A stretch of 64,000 nucleotides of DNA from Atriophallophorus winterbourni (GCA_013407085.1 JACCGJ010018282.1:1-64000), one strand, 5' to 3'; shown: positions 22,831 through 32,552, numbered from the stretch's first letter. Notes: a model not told the origin generated them from the letters alone. Numbers and translations are program-made.

Positions 22831-23169
22831 AATCACACGCTCGATATCTGTTGCGGTTGTAGCTTCTAAACTGGTTGACTATATGACGAGAATCCGGTAT
22901 GAAACCGCCCCAATTAATTTTCAAGAGATTTTGTAATTTTACTCCATATACCTGTCATCCCATGGTTATTGTTAAGCTTACGGCTTTTTCTACCATAAAA
23001 CTTTCTGAGTTCCTTTCTGAGTATGCTCAAGATGAGCGTGCCTCGAAACAATATAGGAATCGTAAACAAAGTTTTACTTGGACTCACATTTTGATAAATT
23101 TAGCACAACAAACATGCGTCTGTAACCAGTAAATGGATCAAACACACGTATGGTTATCATGTTTTATTT
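22831..23169. other. No gene recognised
   Basis: A 77-codon frame at 22899-23132 has no recognisable relatives. The next LINE begins directly after. Confidence 0.35.
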
Positions 23170-25262
23170 CTCCACTATATCACTATGCCGAGTCGCACTT
23201 CCCACGTTCGGTCCGAAGAAACCTCGAAAGAGCGACTGGTTCGAAGCAAACGTTTCTGAGATGACTGCTGTGCTGGATGAGAAACGCTCAGCAGTCTTGA
23301 GGTTCAAAGGTATGCCAACAGATGAAAACATACGTCTTCTAATAGCAGCTAGAAATAAGGTCCAACAGACTGCAAGGCGATGTGCAAACGACTATTGGAC
23401 TGAAGTCAGCCTCAATATCCAAAAAGCTGCGGATACCGGAAATTTTCACGGTATGTATGATGGGATCAAGAAAGCCATTGGCCCAAAAAAACTTGAAACG
23501 GCTCCCATTGAGTCTTTATCTGGTAAGCCGGTTGTCGACAAAACTCTACTCTCGGGACAGTACGGTTCTACCGCATGCACTTGAAGACGTCGAACGGTTG
23601 CCGACCATTGAACATCTAGATACCACTCCTACTCTTGATGAGCTCAATAAGGCAATCGACCGCTTAGCGAATGGGAAGGCCCCTGGTGACGACGGAATTC
23701 CACCTGAGCTCATCAAATGCGGTAGAGCAGCATTATTACAGCCTCTTCACCATTTGCTTCTTCAGTGCTGGCAGGAGGGGTGTGTCCCACAAGAGATGCG
23801 AGACACAAAGTTCATCACGCTATTTAAGAATAAAGGTGACAGAGGCGACTTCAACAATTACAGAGGAATCTCCCTTCTGAACGTTGTAGGCAAATTGTTT
23901 GCTAAAGTCTTACAGATACGGCTGCAAGTTTTAGCTGATAGAATTTACTCCGAATCTCAATGTGGCTTCCGCAAGGGAAGATCAACCGCTGACATGATCT
24001 TTTCCCTGAGACAACTTCAAGAAAAGTGTCGGGAATAGCGCATGCCATTATACGCTGTTTTTATTGACTTAACTAAGGCATTCGACTACGTCAGCAGGGA
24101 TGGTCTTTTCAAAATGCTTGATCTAATAGGCTGCCCCCAAGGCTGCTCAGACTCGTTATTTCGTTCCACTCAGGCATGAAATGCTCAGTCCATTTTACCG
24201 GTTGCAGTTCAGAAATTTAAAATTCGCCGAGGAGTCAAACAAGGGTGTGTTCTTGCTCCCACGCTGTTCGGCATTTTCTTTGCTTTGCTTCTGAAGCACG
24301 CTTTTAGGAAGAGAACAGAAGGCATTTAGATACGCACGCGAAATGATGGTTAGCTTTTCAACCTGAACCGGTTGAGAGTACAAACCAAAGTACGGGATGC
24401 GATAATCCGTGACCTGTTGTTTGCCGATGATGCAGCCTTTATTGATCCCTCTCGCTAGGCACGGAGATTGATAAGCGGATTAGCAGAACAGCTGTCATTT
24501 TGTCCCGATTGAACTCTCGTGTTTGGGGTAACCGCAAGCTGACTGGAAAGACAAAGATGATGGCATACAGCACGTGCGTACTAAATGCTTAACTGTACGG
24601 CAGTGAAACCTGGACCACCCACGCAAGACACGAACGGAAGCTGAATGCTTTCCATCTACGAAGCAGCCGTCGTATCTTGAACATATCGTGGATGGACAGA
24701 GTGACTAACGCTGAAGTGCTTTCAAAAGCTGGTCTACAGAGCATGTTCACCCTATTACGTCAGCGCCGCCTGCGGTGGCTTGGTCATGTCTATAGAATGG
24801 AAATGGTCGTATTCCGAAAGATCTACTCTACGGTGAGTTGCAATTAGGAAGTCGACCATTGGGCAGACCGCACTTGCGGTACAAAGATGTTTGCAAAAGA
24901 GATATGAAAGCTCTTGACCGCTCCTTTGGAGGCATTGTTTAAGCGTCGTCCTGCATAGCCGGGGGAGGAGCAAATCAGCGCGTGCAGGTTGTCTGGGCTG
25001 GTATGTTGGTGGGGTGTTGTTTGTGGGGCTTCAGATTGCTGACTTGTTTCTTGTCCGTGTTCTTTTTGTGTTGTTTGCTTATGTCTTGGTGTTGGTGTGG
25101 TGTCATATAGCTTATATGTGGTTTTATCGTTGTGAGCGCTGCGGAAGAGATTGTTCCTCCCGAATCGGACTGTTTAGTCATTCAAAAAACTGCAAAACAT
25201 GAAATTCATGCGATGTGATGTACATCCATGGTCGACATCGACCGACGGAGGCCAACAACATA
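23170..25262 (+). mobile_element. RTE-like LINE, 5'-truncated with internal deletion
   Basis: This copy starts in the linker after the endonuclease ('CRVALPTFGPKKPRKSDWFE') and runs through the RT. Landmarks are 'GKAPGDDGIPPELIK' near 23690, 'NKGDRGDFNNYRGISLLNVV' near 23840, 'SQCGFRKGRSTADMIFSLRQ' near 23960, and 'FIDLTKAFDYVSRDGLFKML' near 24060 in a shifted frame. 'RRGVKQGCVLAPTLFGIFFA' lies near 24225 and the catalytic 'LLFADDAAFI' near 24420. About 300 bases just after FADD are missing compared with the copy at 53989-58056. The C-terminus ('VCKRDMKAL', 'CGRDCSSRIGLFSHSKNC') and the 'GGCCAACAACA' tail follow. Multiple frameshifts are present. Such proteins are often misannotated as craniofacial development protein 2 in invertebrate genomes. 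Confidence 0.85.
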
Positions 25263-26689
25263 TAACGACGCGAATCCTTATCATACTACGCCAAAATGAT
25301 GAGTGCAAAAAGCACGAAACCTATCATGGTGTGAATGGGATGGAATGGGGTCTAAATATGGATTTTCTTGTTCAAGTCCATGGGTTTAATTCTTCTACAT
25401 GTATTTGTTCACATGTGCTTGAACAAGCTTGTCGTACAAAACGAATCCAACAGTTGTATGCGAGCACATGTTTTCTATTCCTACATTGTTTCAAGTGCAT
25501 ATTGATACCAATCTTACTGTCCCTACATAATGATTGCAAAACAGCACCAACTCGATCATTTTTGTGACGAAGATGCAAAATTGAAGATAGAAATATCGCA
25601 TCGACTAATCAATCACGTTTACAAAGGAAAGACCAGAAAGCATTTCATGCGTGTGCATCTCGATTGAACCAAGTCATCAATGATTCTGTCTTTCCGTCAT
25701 GCTGCTGTCTGTTAACCGCCTGAATCATACTACTGCATACTTCCCGACAATATACGAAACATGCAGCTGACTGATGGGCATGTGCTGTCAACCTTCGTGT
25801 GGAAAATGTGGACCATGGGGTGTCAATGCCAAATAATCGTATGCCATATTGTCAAAGTCATTGTTTTCTATATGTTGTTTCGCTGTGTCACATCCACATG
25901 CACACCTACACACACGCGCACACTGTATCCGTATGCATATACAGACTACTATTAATGATTCTCAAACGCCAAGAAAATTAGAACTTGCGCAAACGGTTAC
26001 TTTGATCTTTTAATCAAGAGTCATCAGTCATCATGCACTTCCGTTTGTTCCGCTATCAGGAAAGTGATCAACCGAAATGTGTATGTTAGGGCACTGTGAT
26101 CTAGAAAAATAAGTTACGAGCTAAGACTCCGCACACAATATAATAATAGAGTGCAACGAAGACTATACACGTATGTACACACGAAAACACATTTCAATAA
26201 AGCTTCGTGTGATATAACTTGATCTCCACTCCAAGCCAAAAGCATACACACGCACACAAGAGGTGTGTCGGTGGTAGGGTTAATGGTCGATTTATGGCCT
26301 TCTCAAAAAATTGATGAATTGCTTAAAATGCTTCAAAGTTCCAGTCTACGTCGCATGCGAATGATCCAGCCGGTCCACGGCCCCGTTCGTATCCGGTTCA
26401 AAGTAAGCCGCTCTCATTTGAAACAATACGCGCGCGCTTGGATTTGGCATGACACTCACGTCGGAATCAGCATTATTAGGACAACAATGAGATATAAGTA
26501 GAGCAGACTGTCGATTTGTGAACAAAACTTTGGATGAGTTTGAACGAATCATTTTGTTTTCATTACAGCACCGCTCGCCTGCTAATTAACGTGCTTCGAT
26601 TTTACTGCAAGTGTCGTCACTTTACCGGATTAACATGGAATTGTCGTGAAATGTAAACGTTAAGATTTATAAAACCGAATGATAATAAT
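25263..26689. other. No gene recognised
   Basis: About 1.4 kb with short CA-rich stretches (25895-25925, 26240-26262) and no supported coding region. Confidence 0.4.
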
Positions 26690-26735
26690 AATAATTATAA
26701 TATTCATAATATTGATAATAATAAAATAATAAATA

Positions 26736-26792
<57 letters not shown>
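26690..26792. repeat. (TAA)n microsatellite
   Basis: An almost uninterrupted run of ATA/TAA trinucleotides. It truncates the outer LTR element's gag immediately to its right. Confidence 0.95.
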
Positions 26793-27126
26793 TATGCTAC
26801 ACGCGAATCTTGATACTGTTCACAATGAGCTCGAACATCTTTGAAAGATGGTTTTGTTAATTTCAAGAGCTCATTGTGTAAAGCACTGTCTTTAATTCCA
26901 GTAATGAGGCGATCTTTTAACTGCATTTCCAACAAATCACCGAAATGGCACTTTGCTGCCTGAATTAACAACTTTAGAATAAAATCACGAATTCCTCCAT
27001 TAGGCTGCCGCATCATTGAATAAAATTTTGCCCGTTCAGTTGCTTCGAAGTGTAAGGGTCTCAGATGTTGCAATATAAGCACCTTCAGAGTTTCGTATGG
27101 AATTAAAATAGGAGAATTCGGATATG
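26793..27126 (-). pseudogene. Outer element gag, second half
   Basis: The frame encodes a capsid-like segment ('HLRPLHFEATERAKFYSMMR', 'IRDFILKLLIQAAKCHF', 'EMQLKDRLITGIKDSAL') that aligns with residues 60-165 of the inner element's gag. It is cut off at 26793 by a stop and the microsatellite. It joins the 29534-29735 segment if the inner element is removed. Confidence 0.8.
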
Positions 27127-27294
27127 TGTGATGAATTGTATTGTATTGAATTGAGTGAATCAACCAACCCAAGAATTGAAAATAACCACACTCACTTGAA
27201 TCACACAGCGTGTATTAATTAATGTAACTAACAACGAGAATTTGAATTACAGAATTATCGATTAGTATTGATTGTTATTCAAACAATCATCACA
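27127..27294 (-). repeat. Inner element 3' LTR
   Basis: 168 bp beginning TGTGATGAATTG and ending CAATCATCACA, nearly identical to 29366-29533. The differences are a few substitutions near 27135-27160, implying a fairly recent insertion. A purine-containing stretch (AGGAGCTGCGGTGGT on the minus strand) lies just before it and may be the polypurine tract. Confidence 0.85.
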
Positions 27295-28059
27295 ACCACC
27301 GCAGCTCCTAATCGTCTTCGGATTTTTGTAATCTTGAATAGGTTTGTTCGTCAGTCTCTCCGATTCTCTGACAGGTTCACTTGATTCAGTATTCTCGGAA
27401 TCAGAAGCTTGTCCAGTGTCTGCAGGTTAAATTGATTGAATACACGGAGGTTCTAGCGAACCCGAAACGTCATCCACAGTTGCCAACAATTGTCTCGCTT
27501 CATGAATAGCAGTAGTCGAAGGTGTCAGTAACGCTTTTCCTCTTGCGGTTTTGAAAAGTACATTATCTGAGCGTTTAAATGAGCTAGAAGGCAGTGCTGA
27601 ATGCGCTTGATAAGATGAAGTCGGTAATTTATTTAAAATGGTATCTGATCAATTCTGAAGTTTGCTAACTTTGAAGCCACTCTCTTGGTAATAAAAAATA
27701 GATTTTTCGTTTGAATCAATGATACGGGCAGATGTGGACGTGTTAACAGGAGTAGCGCTTGAGTCGGTTGATAGGAAAGTCAAATTTTTATCATCAAACA
27801 AAAGAGCTTTAGCACGATCAATGGCACTGTTAGAAATCGGTTGAAGTTTATTTCCAGATGCAGTTTGAATATCCAGAGTAACGGGAGCGTTCTCCACACT
27901 ATGATAGGATGTATGAAAGTCAACGTTTCGTTTTTAGCCAAGCGGCATAGTTAATGTATCATCATCGTTTGTATGCATTAGAGCCTTGACTCTTCCGACA
28001 GGTTTTCGGAGTCCATATGGAATAAGGTGACGTTTCAAAATTGTAGGATCACCAGTTAT
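27295..28059 (-). pseudogene. BRCA2-like BRC-repeat segment within LTR element
   Basis: In the same frame as gag-pro, the minus strand first reads the usual Ty3 linker before RT ('ITGDPTILKRHLIPYGLRKP'), then unfamiliar sequence. Two BRC-like motifs follow. Motif 1 (27879-27790) is 'IQTASGNKLQPISNSAIDRA' followed by KALLFDD. Motif 2 (27564-27469) is 'FKTARGKALLTPSTTAIHEA' followed by RQLLATVDD. Known BRC repeats bind RAD51 through an FxTA(S/R)GK start and a later L-F-D/E hydrophobic patch; both blocks are visible here. Motif 2 keeps the Phe and Ala, while motif 1 has Ile for Phe. They are 75 residues apart, as in natural BRC arrays. The last ~35 codons ('SEPVRESERLTNKPIQDY') resemble a Ty3 integrase tail. 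Stops at 27934, 27649 and 27427 break the frame. No introns are evident. Confidence 0.7.
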
Positions 28060-29346
28060 TTATAAATGCACAGGTTTTATGTTCATGTCACCGGAATGCG
28101 ATGCACACTGACGAATTGAATCTTTTATTAGATGAGAGTCAAATTTTGATAATGAACTTGTAGACAAAAAGGAAAAGTCAATATTGAGTAACTTCAGCGA
28201 TTTTAATCCAAGGATTGGTGGACTAGATTTCGTGACAATGAACGAACACTCAACTGGTTTGGCAGTACCATATCTGACTGGAAAAGAGCAAACTCCGACA
28301 ACAGGTACAGAATGTCCTGTAACGCCGTGAATCGAAATGTCAGATTGATGAATTTGAGCATCAGGGGCAAAATGTTTCAAGTCATTCAATGAAATCAATG
28401 ATTCCACGCTTCCTGTATCAAGTATAAATTCTTTGGAACCATAACTACTGAATATACGTTTACGAATATGAGACACTGTGTATGGTGACACTGATAATGA
28501 TAGTGAGCTGATTTGATTTTCAACATTGACGACTTTTGTATCATTACTATGCACATAACATGTCTTAGAATTTCGACAAACTGACTGAATATGTCCAAGT
28601 TTACCACACTTAAAACATTTAGCATTACGAAATGGACAAGTAAATCGAGAATGTAACTTGCCACAAGATGCACATTTTCCAAACTTCTGATTGTCAAAGT
28701 TGGACTTGCTTTTGCTGAATTTTCTTATTCTGTCTGGTTTGACATCAGAATCACTTTGTAGCTGAGGTCGGTTGCTGGACTGAGGTTTAGATCTGGAGGT
28801 TCCGAACAATACATTTTGAGTGTCAGCATTAATTTGGCGATTAATTTCTTTTGAAACATCTTCATAATGTTCGCATATTGTCTTGACATTTTCATAGGTT
28901 GGGTTCTTCAACATCAATAACTGGCGATATAAATCAGGTTCATTGATACCAGCAATTAAACGATCTCTTAAATGATCATATAGTTTATCTTCGAATGCAC
29001 AACGTGTAGCCTGTATTTGCAATTCCAGAATAAATTGACGAATAGATTGGTTTTCTTGTCTTTGCATTGTATTAAAGCGTGCACGTTCAGCAATTTCGAA
29101 AATTTTCGGAGTGACATGCGCTAATAGAATAGATTTCAATTCATTGAAAGTCTTCTTGGCAGGTAGGATAGGGAATGATAAATTTTTCAGCAAAGCATAA
29201 GCATCTTCTCCTGCTGAAGAGAGAAAATGCGCAGTGATAATTGAATCAGACATTTCACCCTTGGTGAGACACCAAAGTTCAAAACGTTCCAGATAATCTT
29301 CAATTTCTCTGGGAGTTCCATGAATATTGAGAGGTCCGAACGACAT
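28060..29346 (-). CDS. Inner element Gag-protease polyprotein, 428 aa
   Basis: I chose ATG at 29346 because it follows the primer-binding site and matches the start of the outer element's gag. Residues 10-175 form a capsid-like region ('EIEDYLERFELWCLTKGEMS', 'RDRLIAGINEPDLYRQLLML'). Two zinc knuckles follow: C225-C228-H232-C237 and C244-C247-H252-C257. An aspartic protease begins at about 300, with the active-site triplet in FILDTGS (D310) and the C-terminal 'PPILGLKSL' near 377. The frame is intact for 428 codons and then meets TAA. Known relatives are Ty3/gypsy gag-pro proteins. In full-length members RT would follow at once; here it does not. Confidence 0.85.
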   Translation of the reverse strand: MSFGPLNIHGTPREIEDYLERFELWCLTKGEMSDSIITAHFLSSAGEDAYALLKNLSFPILPAKKTFNELKSILLAHVTPKIFEIAERARFNTMQRQENQSIRQFILELQIQATRCAFEDKLYDHLRDRLIAGINEPDLYRQLLMLKNPTYENVKTICEHYEDVSKEINRQINADTQNVLFGTSRSKPQSSNRPQLQSDSDVKPDRIRKFSKSKSNFDNQKFGKCASCGKLHSRFTCPFRNAKCFKCGKLGHIQSVCRNSKTCYVHSNDTKVVNVENQISSLSLSVSPYTVSHIRKRIFSSYGSKEFILDTGSVESLISLNDLKHFAPDAQIHQSDISIHGVTGHSVPVVGVCSFPVRYGTAKPVECSFIVTKSSPPILGLKSLKLLNIDFSFLSTSSLSKFDSHLIKDSIRQCASHSGDMNIKPVHL

Positions 29347-29365
29347 AGCTGATCGCGACGCCAAT

Positions 29366-29533
29366 TGTGATGAATTGAATTGTATTGAATTGAGCGAAAT
29401 AACCAACCCAAGAATTGAAAATAACCACACTCACTTGAATCACACAGCGTGTATTAATTAATGTAACTAACAACGAGAATTTGAATTACAGAATTATCGA
29501 TTAGTATTGATTGTTATTCAAACAATCATCACA
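29366..29533 (-). repeat. Inner element 5' LTR
   Basis: 168 bp with the same ends as 27127-27294. It is immediately followed on the right by ATATG, the target duplication, and then by the outer element's gag. Confidence 0.85.
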
Positions 29534-29735
29534 ATATGTCAACTTTTTGATTGATGCATATGCAGATTTTCCGACTGAATTCAGAAAATGAACAGACTTT
29601 TTACCATTTTCAACTGTGGGCCGTGCTAACCACCAAATTTTGAATCGTTCAAAACAATCCTCAATTTCTTGCGCATTTGCATTTATGTCAAGTGGTTACA
29701 AACTTGAATTTGCCATGAAGAATTGCTGTTTGCGA
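29534..29735 (-). pseudogene. Outer element gag, first half
   Basis: ATG at 29718 reads MANSSL, then a stop, then a frame parallel to the inner gag N-terminus ('EIEDCFERFKIWWLARP', 'HFLNSVGKSAYASIKKLT'). It is cut by the insertion of the inner element. The preceding bases hold the shared TGGCGTCGC primer-binding candidate. Confidence 0.8.
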
Positions 29736-29742
29736 CGCCAAA

Positions 29743-30150
29743 TGTAGTATTTGAATAATCGAATTATGTCCAACCTGTACTAAACTCAGAAGTAGCAATC
29801 AGAATAAGCAACTGCTTACGAAGTATATTCGAATATTGCACGATTAATAATTAATGGCGTATTATAAAATTTACAGTCATTTGTGGTCCATAGCACAATT
29901 ATCACAGTGTGCTCTTGTTATATCCAAATACAAGATTGACTCCGGAGCAACCACAGAAGAACGAACACCGCACGTAGAAAAAGGGTTTATTTTTACTATT
30001 GTGTGTAGACTATGTACACATGGCATTTAACAAATGAGTAATGTCAATGGAGTTAATGAACACGAAATCAATGAAATGTGAGTGATAACGTTAAAAAGAA
30101 ATTAATAGTGTAAATAGTGCTATCGGTACTGTAGTAGACTGACCACTACA
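29743..30150 (-). repeat. Candidate outer element 5' LTR
   Basis: 408 bp starting TGTAGTATT on the plus strand and ending CCACTACA, so both ends are TG...CA with short inverted repeats. It lies two bases from the candidate primer-binding site. The 3' partner is not in the window. Confidence 0.6.
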
Positions 30151-30713
30151 ATGATGTCCCCAAGAATGTAGGAGAAAAAGCACACGAGATGGAAGATTTA
30201 TCGCGGTAGCCAAAACGTGCATGAAGGTACAGCGGAGCAATCAAGGAACACGAGCCAACGGAAATTGTCCCAAGGTCAATTGTTACTAGGTACAGTAAAA
30301 TAATGTTGTTACAGTACTCAGATTGAAACGATAATGTTTTAGTTAACAAATTAAGAGGACACAAAACATAAGACTGTACAAATCACTAAAAGATATATAT
30401 AGTCAGTAAGAGTTTTAAGGTCATCGGAGATCGACCAATCACGGTTCGATCCACTGCACAATCCACCCTCGGTTTGTACAAGCTCCCCGCTTTTATACCG
30501 TAATAAACTATTGACTATTGACTATTGACCGTTTTGACCTTCGTTAATAGCTCGACTGTTTGACGTTTGTCGTTCCATCGTACATAGATCAGTGGAAGGG
30601 GAGCAAGAGTTATTCACTAGTGAACAATATGGCACCCCTTTTGTATTCATTACACCTGCTCAGAATCTGATGACGCATTAGTCTCGTTGATCGTTTAATA
30701 CAATTCCGAAGTG
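30151..30713. repeat. LTR-like repeat related to 51030-51240; otherwise no gene
   Basis: On the minus strand, 30150-30364 and 51021-51239 translate to related short peptides ('IAPLYLHARFGYRDKS' against 'AAPMYLYTRSGYFNT'). At DNA level they share blocks such as 'gaaggtacagcggagcaatc' against 'aaaggtacataggagcagcc'. They are probably diverged copies of one LTR family. A short (TATTGAC)n tandem occurs near 30508-30530. No host gene was seen. Confidence 0.45.
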
Positions 30714-31837
30714 TTGTTGCCGGCCTCCTTCGGTTGATGTCGACCATGGATATACGTCCCAATCGCATGATTTTTTCATGTTCAACAGCCTTTCGAATGA
30801 CTAAACAGCCTGATTCGGGAGGAACAATCTCTCCCGCAGCGCTCGCAACGATAAGCAGAACTCGGTTGTATTGCATCAGTTGCACGCCGGCGTGATCTGC
30901 GTTCAGCAGCCAAGATATGTATCTGCTCCTCCCCAGCTTGCAGACGACGCTTTACACAATGCCTCTAATGTGAGCGGTCAAGAGCAAGTTCTTCCCAACT
31001 TGCTGGGTCAATTGCATGGGCTTTCATGTCTCTTTTGCAAACGTCTTTGTACCGCAAGTGTGGTCTGTCTAATGATCGATTTACTAATTGCAACTCACCA
31101 TAGAGTAGATCTTTCGGAATACGACCATTTTCCATTCTGTAGACATGACCAAGCCACCGCATGCGGCGCTGTCGCAATAGGGTGAACATGCTCTGTAGAC
31201 CAGCTTTTGAAAGCACTTCAGCATTAGTCACTCTGTCCCTTTACTATATGTTCAAGATACGACGGATGCCTCGTAGATGGAAAGCATTCAGCTTCCGTTC
31301 GTGTCTTGCGTGGGTGGTCCAGGTTTCACTGCCGTATAGTAAAGCATTCAGTACGCACGCGCTGTATACCATCATCTTTGTCTTGACAGTCAGCTTGCGG
31401 TTACCCCAGACACGAGAGTTCAATCGGGTCAAAATGACAGCTGCGCTGCTAATCCGCTTATCAATCTCCGTGTCCGCAATGGTTGAACCAAGGAATGTGA
31501 AATGATGTACTGATTCAAGCAGACAGTTTCCAACAATGATAATGGGAGGCGATACAGTTCCTTGACCAAGGACTTTAGTCTTGCTCATGCTGATTGTTAG
31601 CCCAAAGGCTTTGCATGCCGACGAAAAACAGCTCATTAGCGACAGGAGGTTGTCTTGAGAGTGAGCAATATCGGCAAACAGCAGGTCACGAATCAGCACA
31701 TTCCGTGCCTTGGTTTGTGCTCTCAACCGGTTCAGGTCGAAAAGCTTGCCATCACTTAGCGTGCGTAGGTAAATGCCTTCTGTTCTCGTCATAAAAGCGT
31801 GCTTCAGAAGCAGAGCAAAGGAAATGCCGAAAATTTG
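30714..31837 (-). mobile_element. RTE-like LINE, 5'-truncated
   Basis: Minus strand from about 31837 to the (CAA)n-type end at 30714. The frame at 31792-31244 encodes 'FDLNRLRAQTKARNVLIRDL', 'LFADI' (catalytic FADD altered), 'LTISMSKTKVLGQGTVSPPI', 'TIADTEIDKRISSAAVILTR' and 'LLYGSETWTTHARHERKLNA'. The frame at 31231-30965 continues with 'MFTLLRQRRMRWLGHVYRME'. The 3' part has the terminal zinc-finger-like segment. Compared with the 24440 copy, this one retains the ~300 bases after the RT active site, minus about 20 bases next to the FADD box. It is broken by frameshifts. Confidence 0.85.
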
Positions 31838-31979
31838 GAATTGTATGAAGGTAAAAAATTATCTAATCGCTACCAGGATCTATAACACCTGCTTCTCGCA
31901 AAGTTTAAGGGCAATTCAATTTTCGCATCTTGCCGACGTCTTGATGGGTAGTGGACTGAAATACGGTACTTGATAAAAC

Positions 31980-32532
31980 GGTTCCAAAGGTTGTCATAGC
32001 CGGGGGTGGCAGTGGGGATAAACTCCCACTGTTTATAAAATGCTCCCATATGGCACGCGTCTCAAATAGCCTCTGACAACCAAGTCCAGCTTCTGGCCTG
32101 CACGAGTGGCTCCCCGAACCCGGCGGAACTGCTTCTACCAACAGGAGAAGGGGCGAAGGCGAGTGACTGGTGCCTGAAAACCAGCTTGCTTCTGGCAGAT
32201 GTAGCTCGTTAGCCTGGGAGGGCATTTCATCTAAGGGAAGGAAAACCCTGATTATAAACGTCCGCTGCCTTGCGGGATGCCCGATCGCGGGAAAGGCTTC
32301 GGGAGAAAACCCTGAGGAAAAACCTGGAACAGAGTCTGGTAGACCACCTCTTTCTGGCAACTCCCTGCTGCCTTGCAGGTCGCACATGGTTGTGCAAAGG
32401 CTAGAGAAGCTGAGTCGAACAAACGCCGAGTGGTGCTAGGGACGCCGCTTTGTACCCAAATCCCCAAGAGCCTTCATTGAAGCCGACTCATCCTCCAGGA
32501 GGAGATAGTCACACAAAAGAAAGAAAGAAAAG
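31980..32532 (+). mobile_element. 553-bp non-autonomous retroelement with 12-bp TSD
   Basis: The segment starts GGTTCCAAAGGTTGTC and ends in an A-rich tail 'cacaaaagaaagaaagaaaa' plus 'g'. It is flanked by ACTTGATAAAAC on both sides (31968-31979 and 32533-32544), a perfect target duplication. Its first ~400 bp match the minus-strand 5' untranslated region of the full RTE-like LINE at 58056-57650 ('ggataaactcccac', 'gacaaccaagtccagcttct', 'gaggaaaaacctggaac'). The 3' portion does not match the LINE's 3' end. It looks like a short element derived from the LINE 5' end and probably mobilised by LINE enzymes. It contains no coding region. Confidence 0.8.
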
Positions 32533-32552
32533 ACTTGATAAAACACCCTGTA

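Larger units (their letters stand above)
27127..29533 (-). mobile_element. Ty3-like LTR element carrying BRC-like repeats
   Basis: The element is 2407 bp, bounded by 168-bp LTRs that both begin TGTGATGA and end TCATCACA, and flanked by a perfect 5-bp duplication ATATG (27122-27126 and 29534-29538). Just inside the 5' LTR (right side), after two spacer bases, is TGGCGTCGC, a candidate primer-binding site; the outer element has the same sequence in the same place. The interior carries gag and protease only. Reverse transcriptase, RNase H and integrase core are absent. One reading frame spans from 29346 to the 3' LTR with four stops (28060, 27934, 27649, 27427) and passes through two BRCA2-type BRC motifs. 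The element would need enzymes supplied by a relative in order to move. Confidence 0.85.
26793..30150 (-). mobile_element. Outer Ty3-like LTR element, interrupted and truncated
   Basis: On the minus strand this comprises an LTR (30150-29743), a gag start (29735-29534), then a 2.4-kb inner element and its target duplication, then the continuation of gag (27126-26793) up to the (TAA)n run. The gag start reads MANSSL, a stop, then 'PLDINANAQEIEDCFERFKI'; it parallels the inner element's MSFGPLNIHG...EIEDYLERFELW. After the insertion the gag continues with 'YPNSPILIPYETLKVLIL' and 'DRLITGIKDSALHNELLKLT'. The rest of the element is missing. Confidence 0.8.

Noticed and set aside
25014..25202. 62-codon frame starting with a hydrophobic stretch that looks like membrane segments
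   Set aside because: The hydrophobic part comes from the T/G-rich patch and the rest is the LINE's C-terminal finger; not a separate gene.
26690..26792. Possible CRISPR-like or origin-type repeat array
   Set aside because: It is a simple (TAA)n microsatellite in eukaryotic DNA with no spacers.
28395..28697. 100-codon minus-strand frame and others overlapping gag-protease
   Set aside because: They are shadows in other frames of the gag-protease coding region.
31905..32467. Frames of 71-160 codons on both strands, Pro/Ser/Gly-rich
   Set aside because: The segment is the 553-bp non-autonomous element related to a LINE 5' untranslated region; the frames are not conserved in the copy at 57.3-58 kb.
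31837..32532. Twin-priming inversion joining the RTE fragment (minus) to its 5' UTR (plus)
   Set aside because: The plus-strand segment has its own perfect 12-bp target duplication and tail, and 140 bp of unrelated sequence separates the two, so they are independent insertions.
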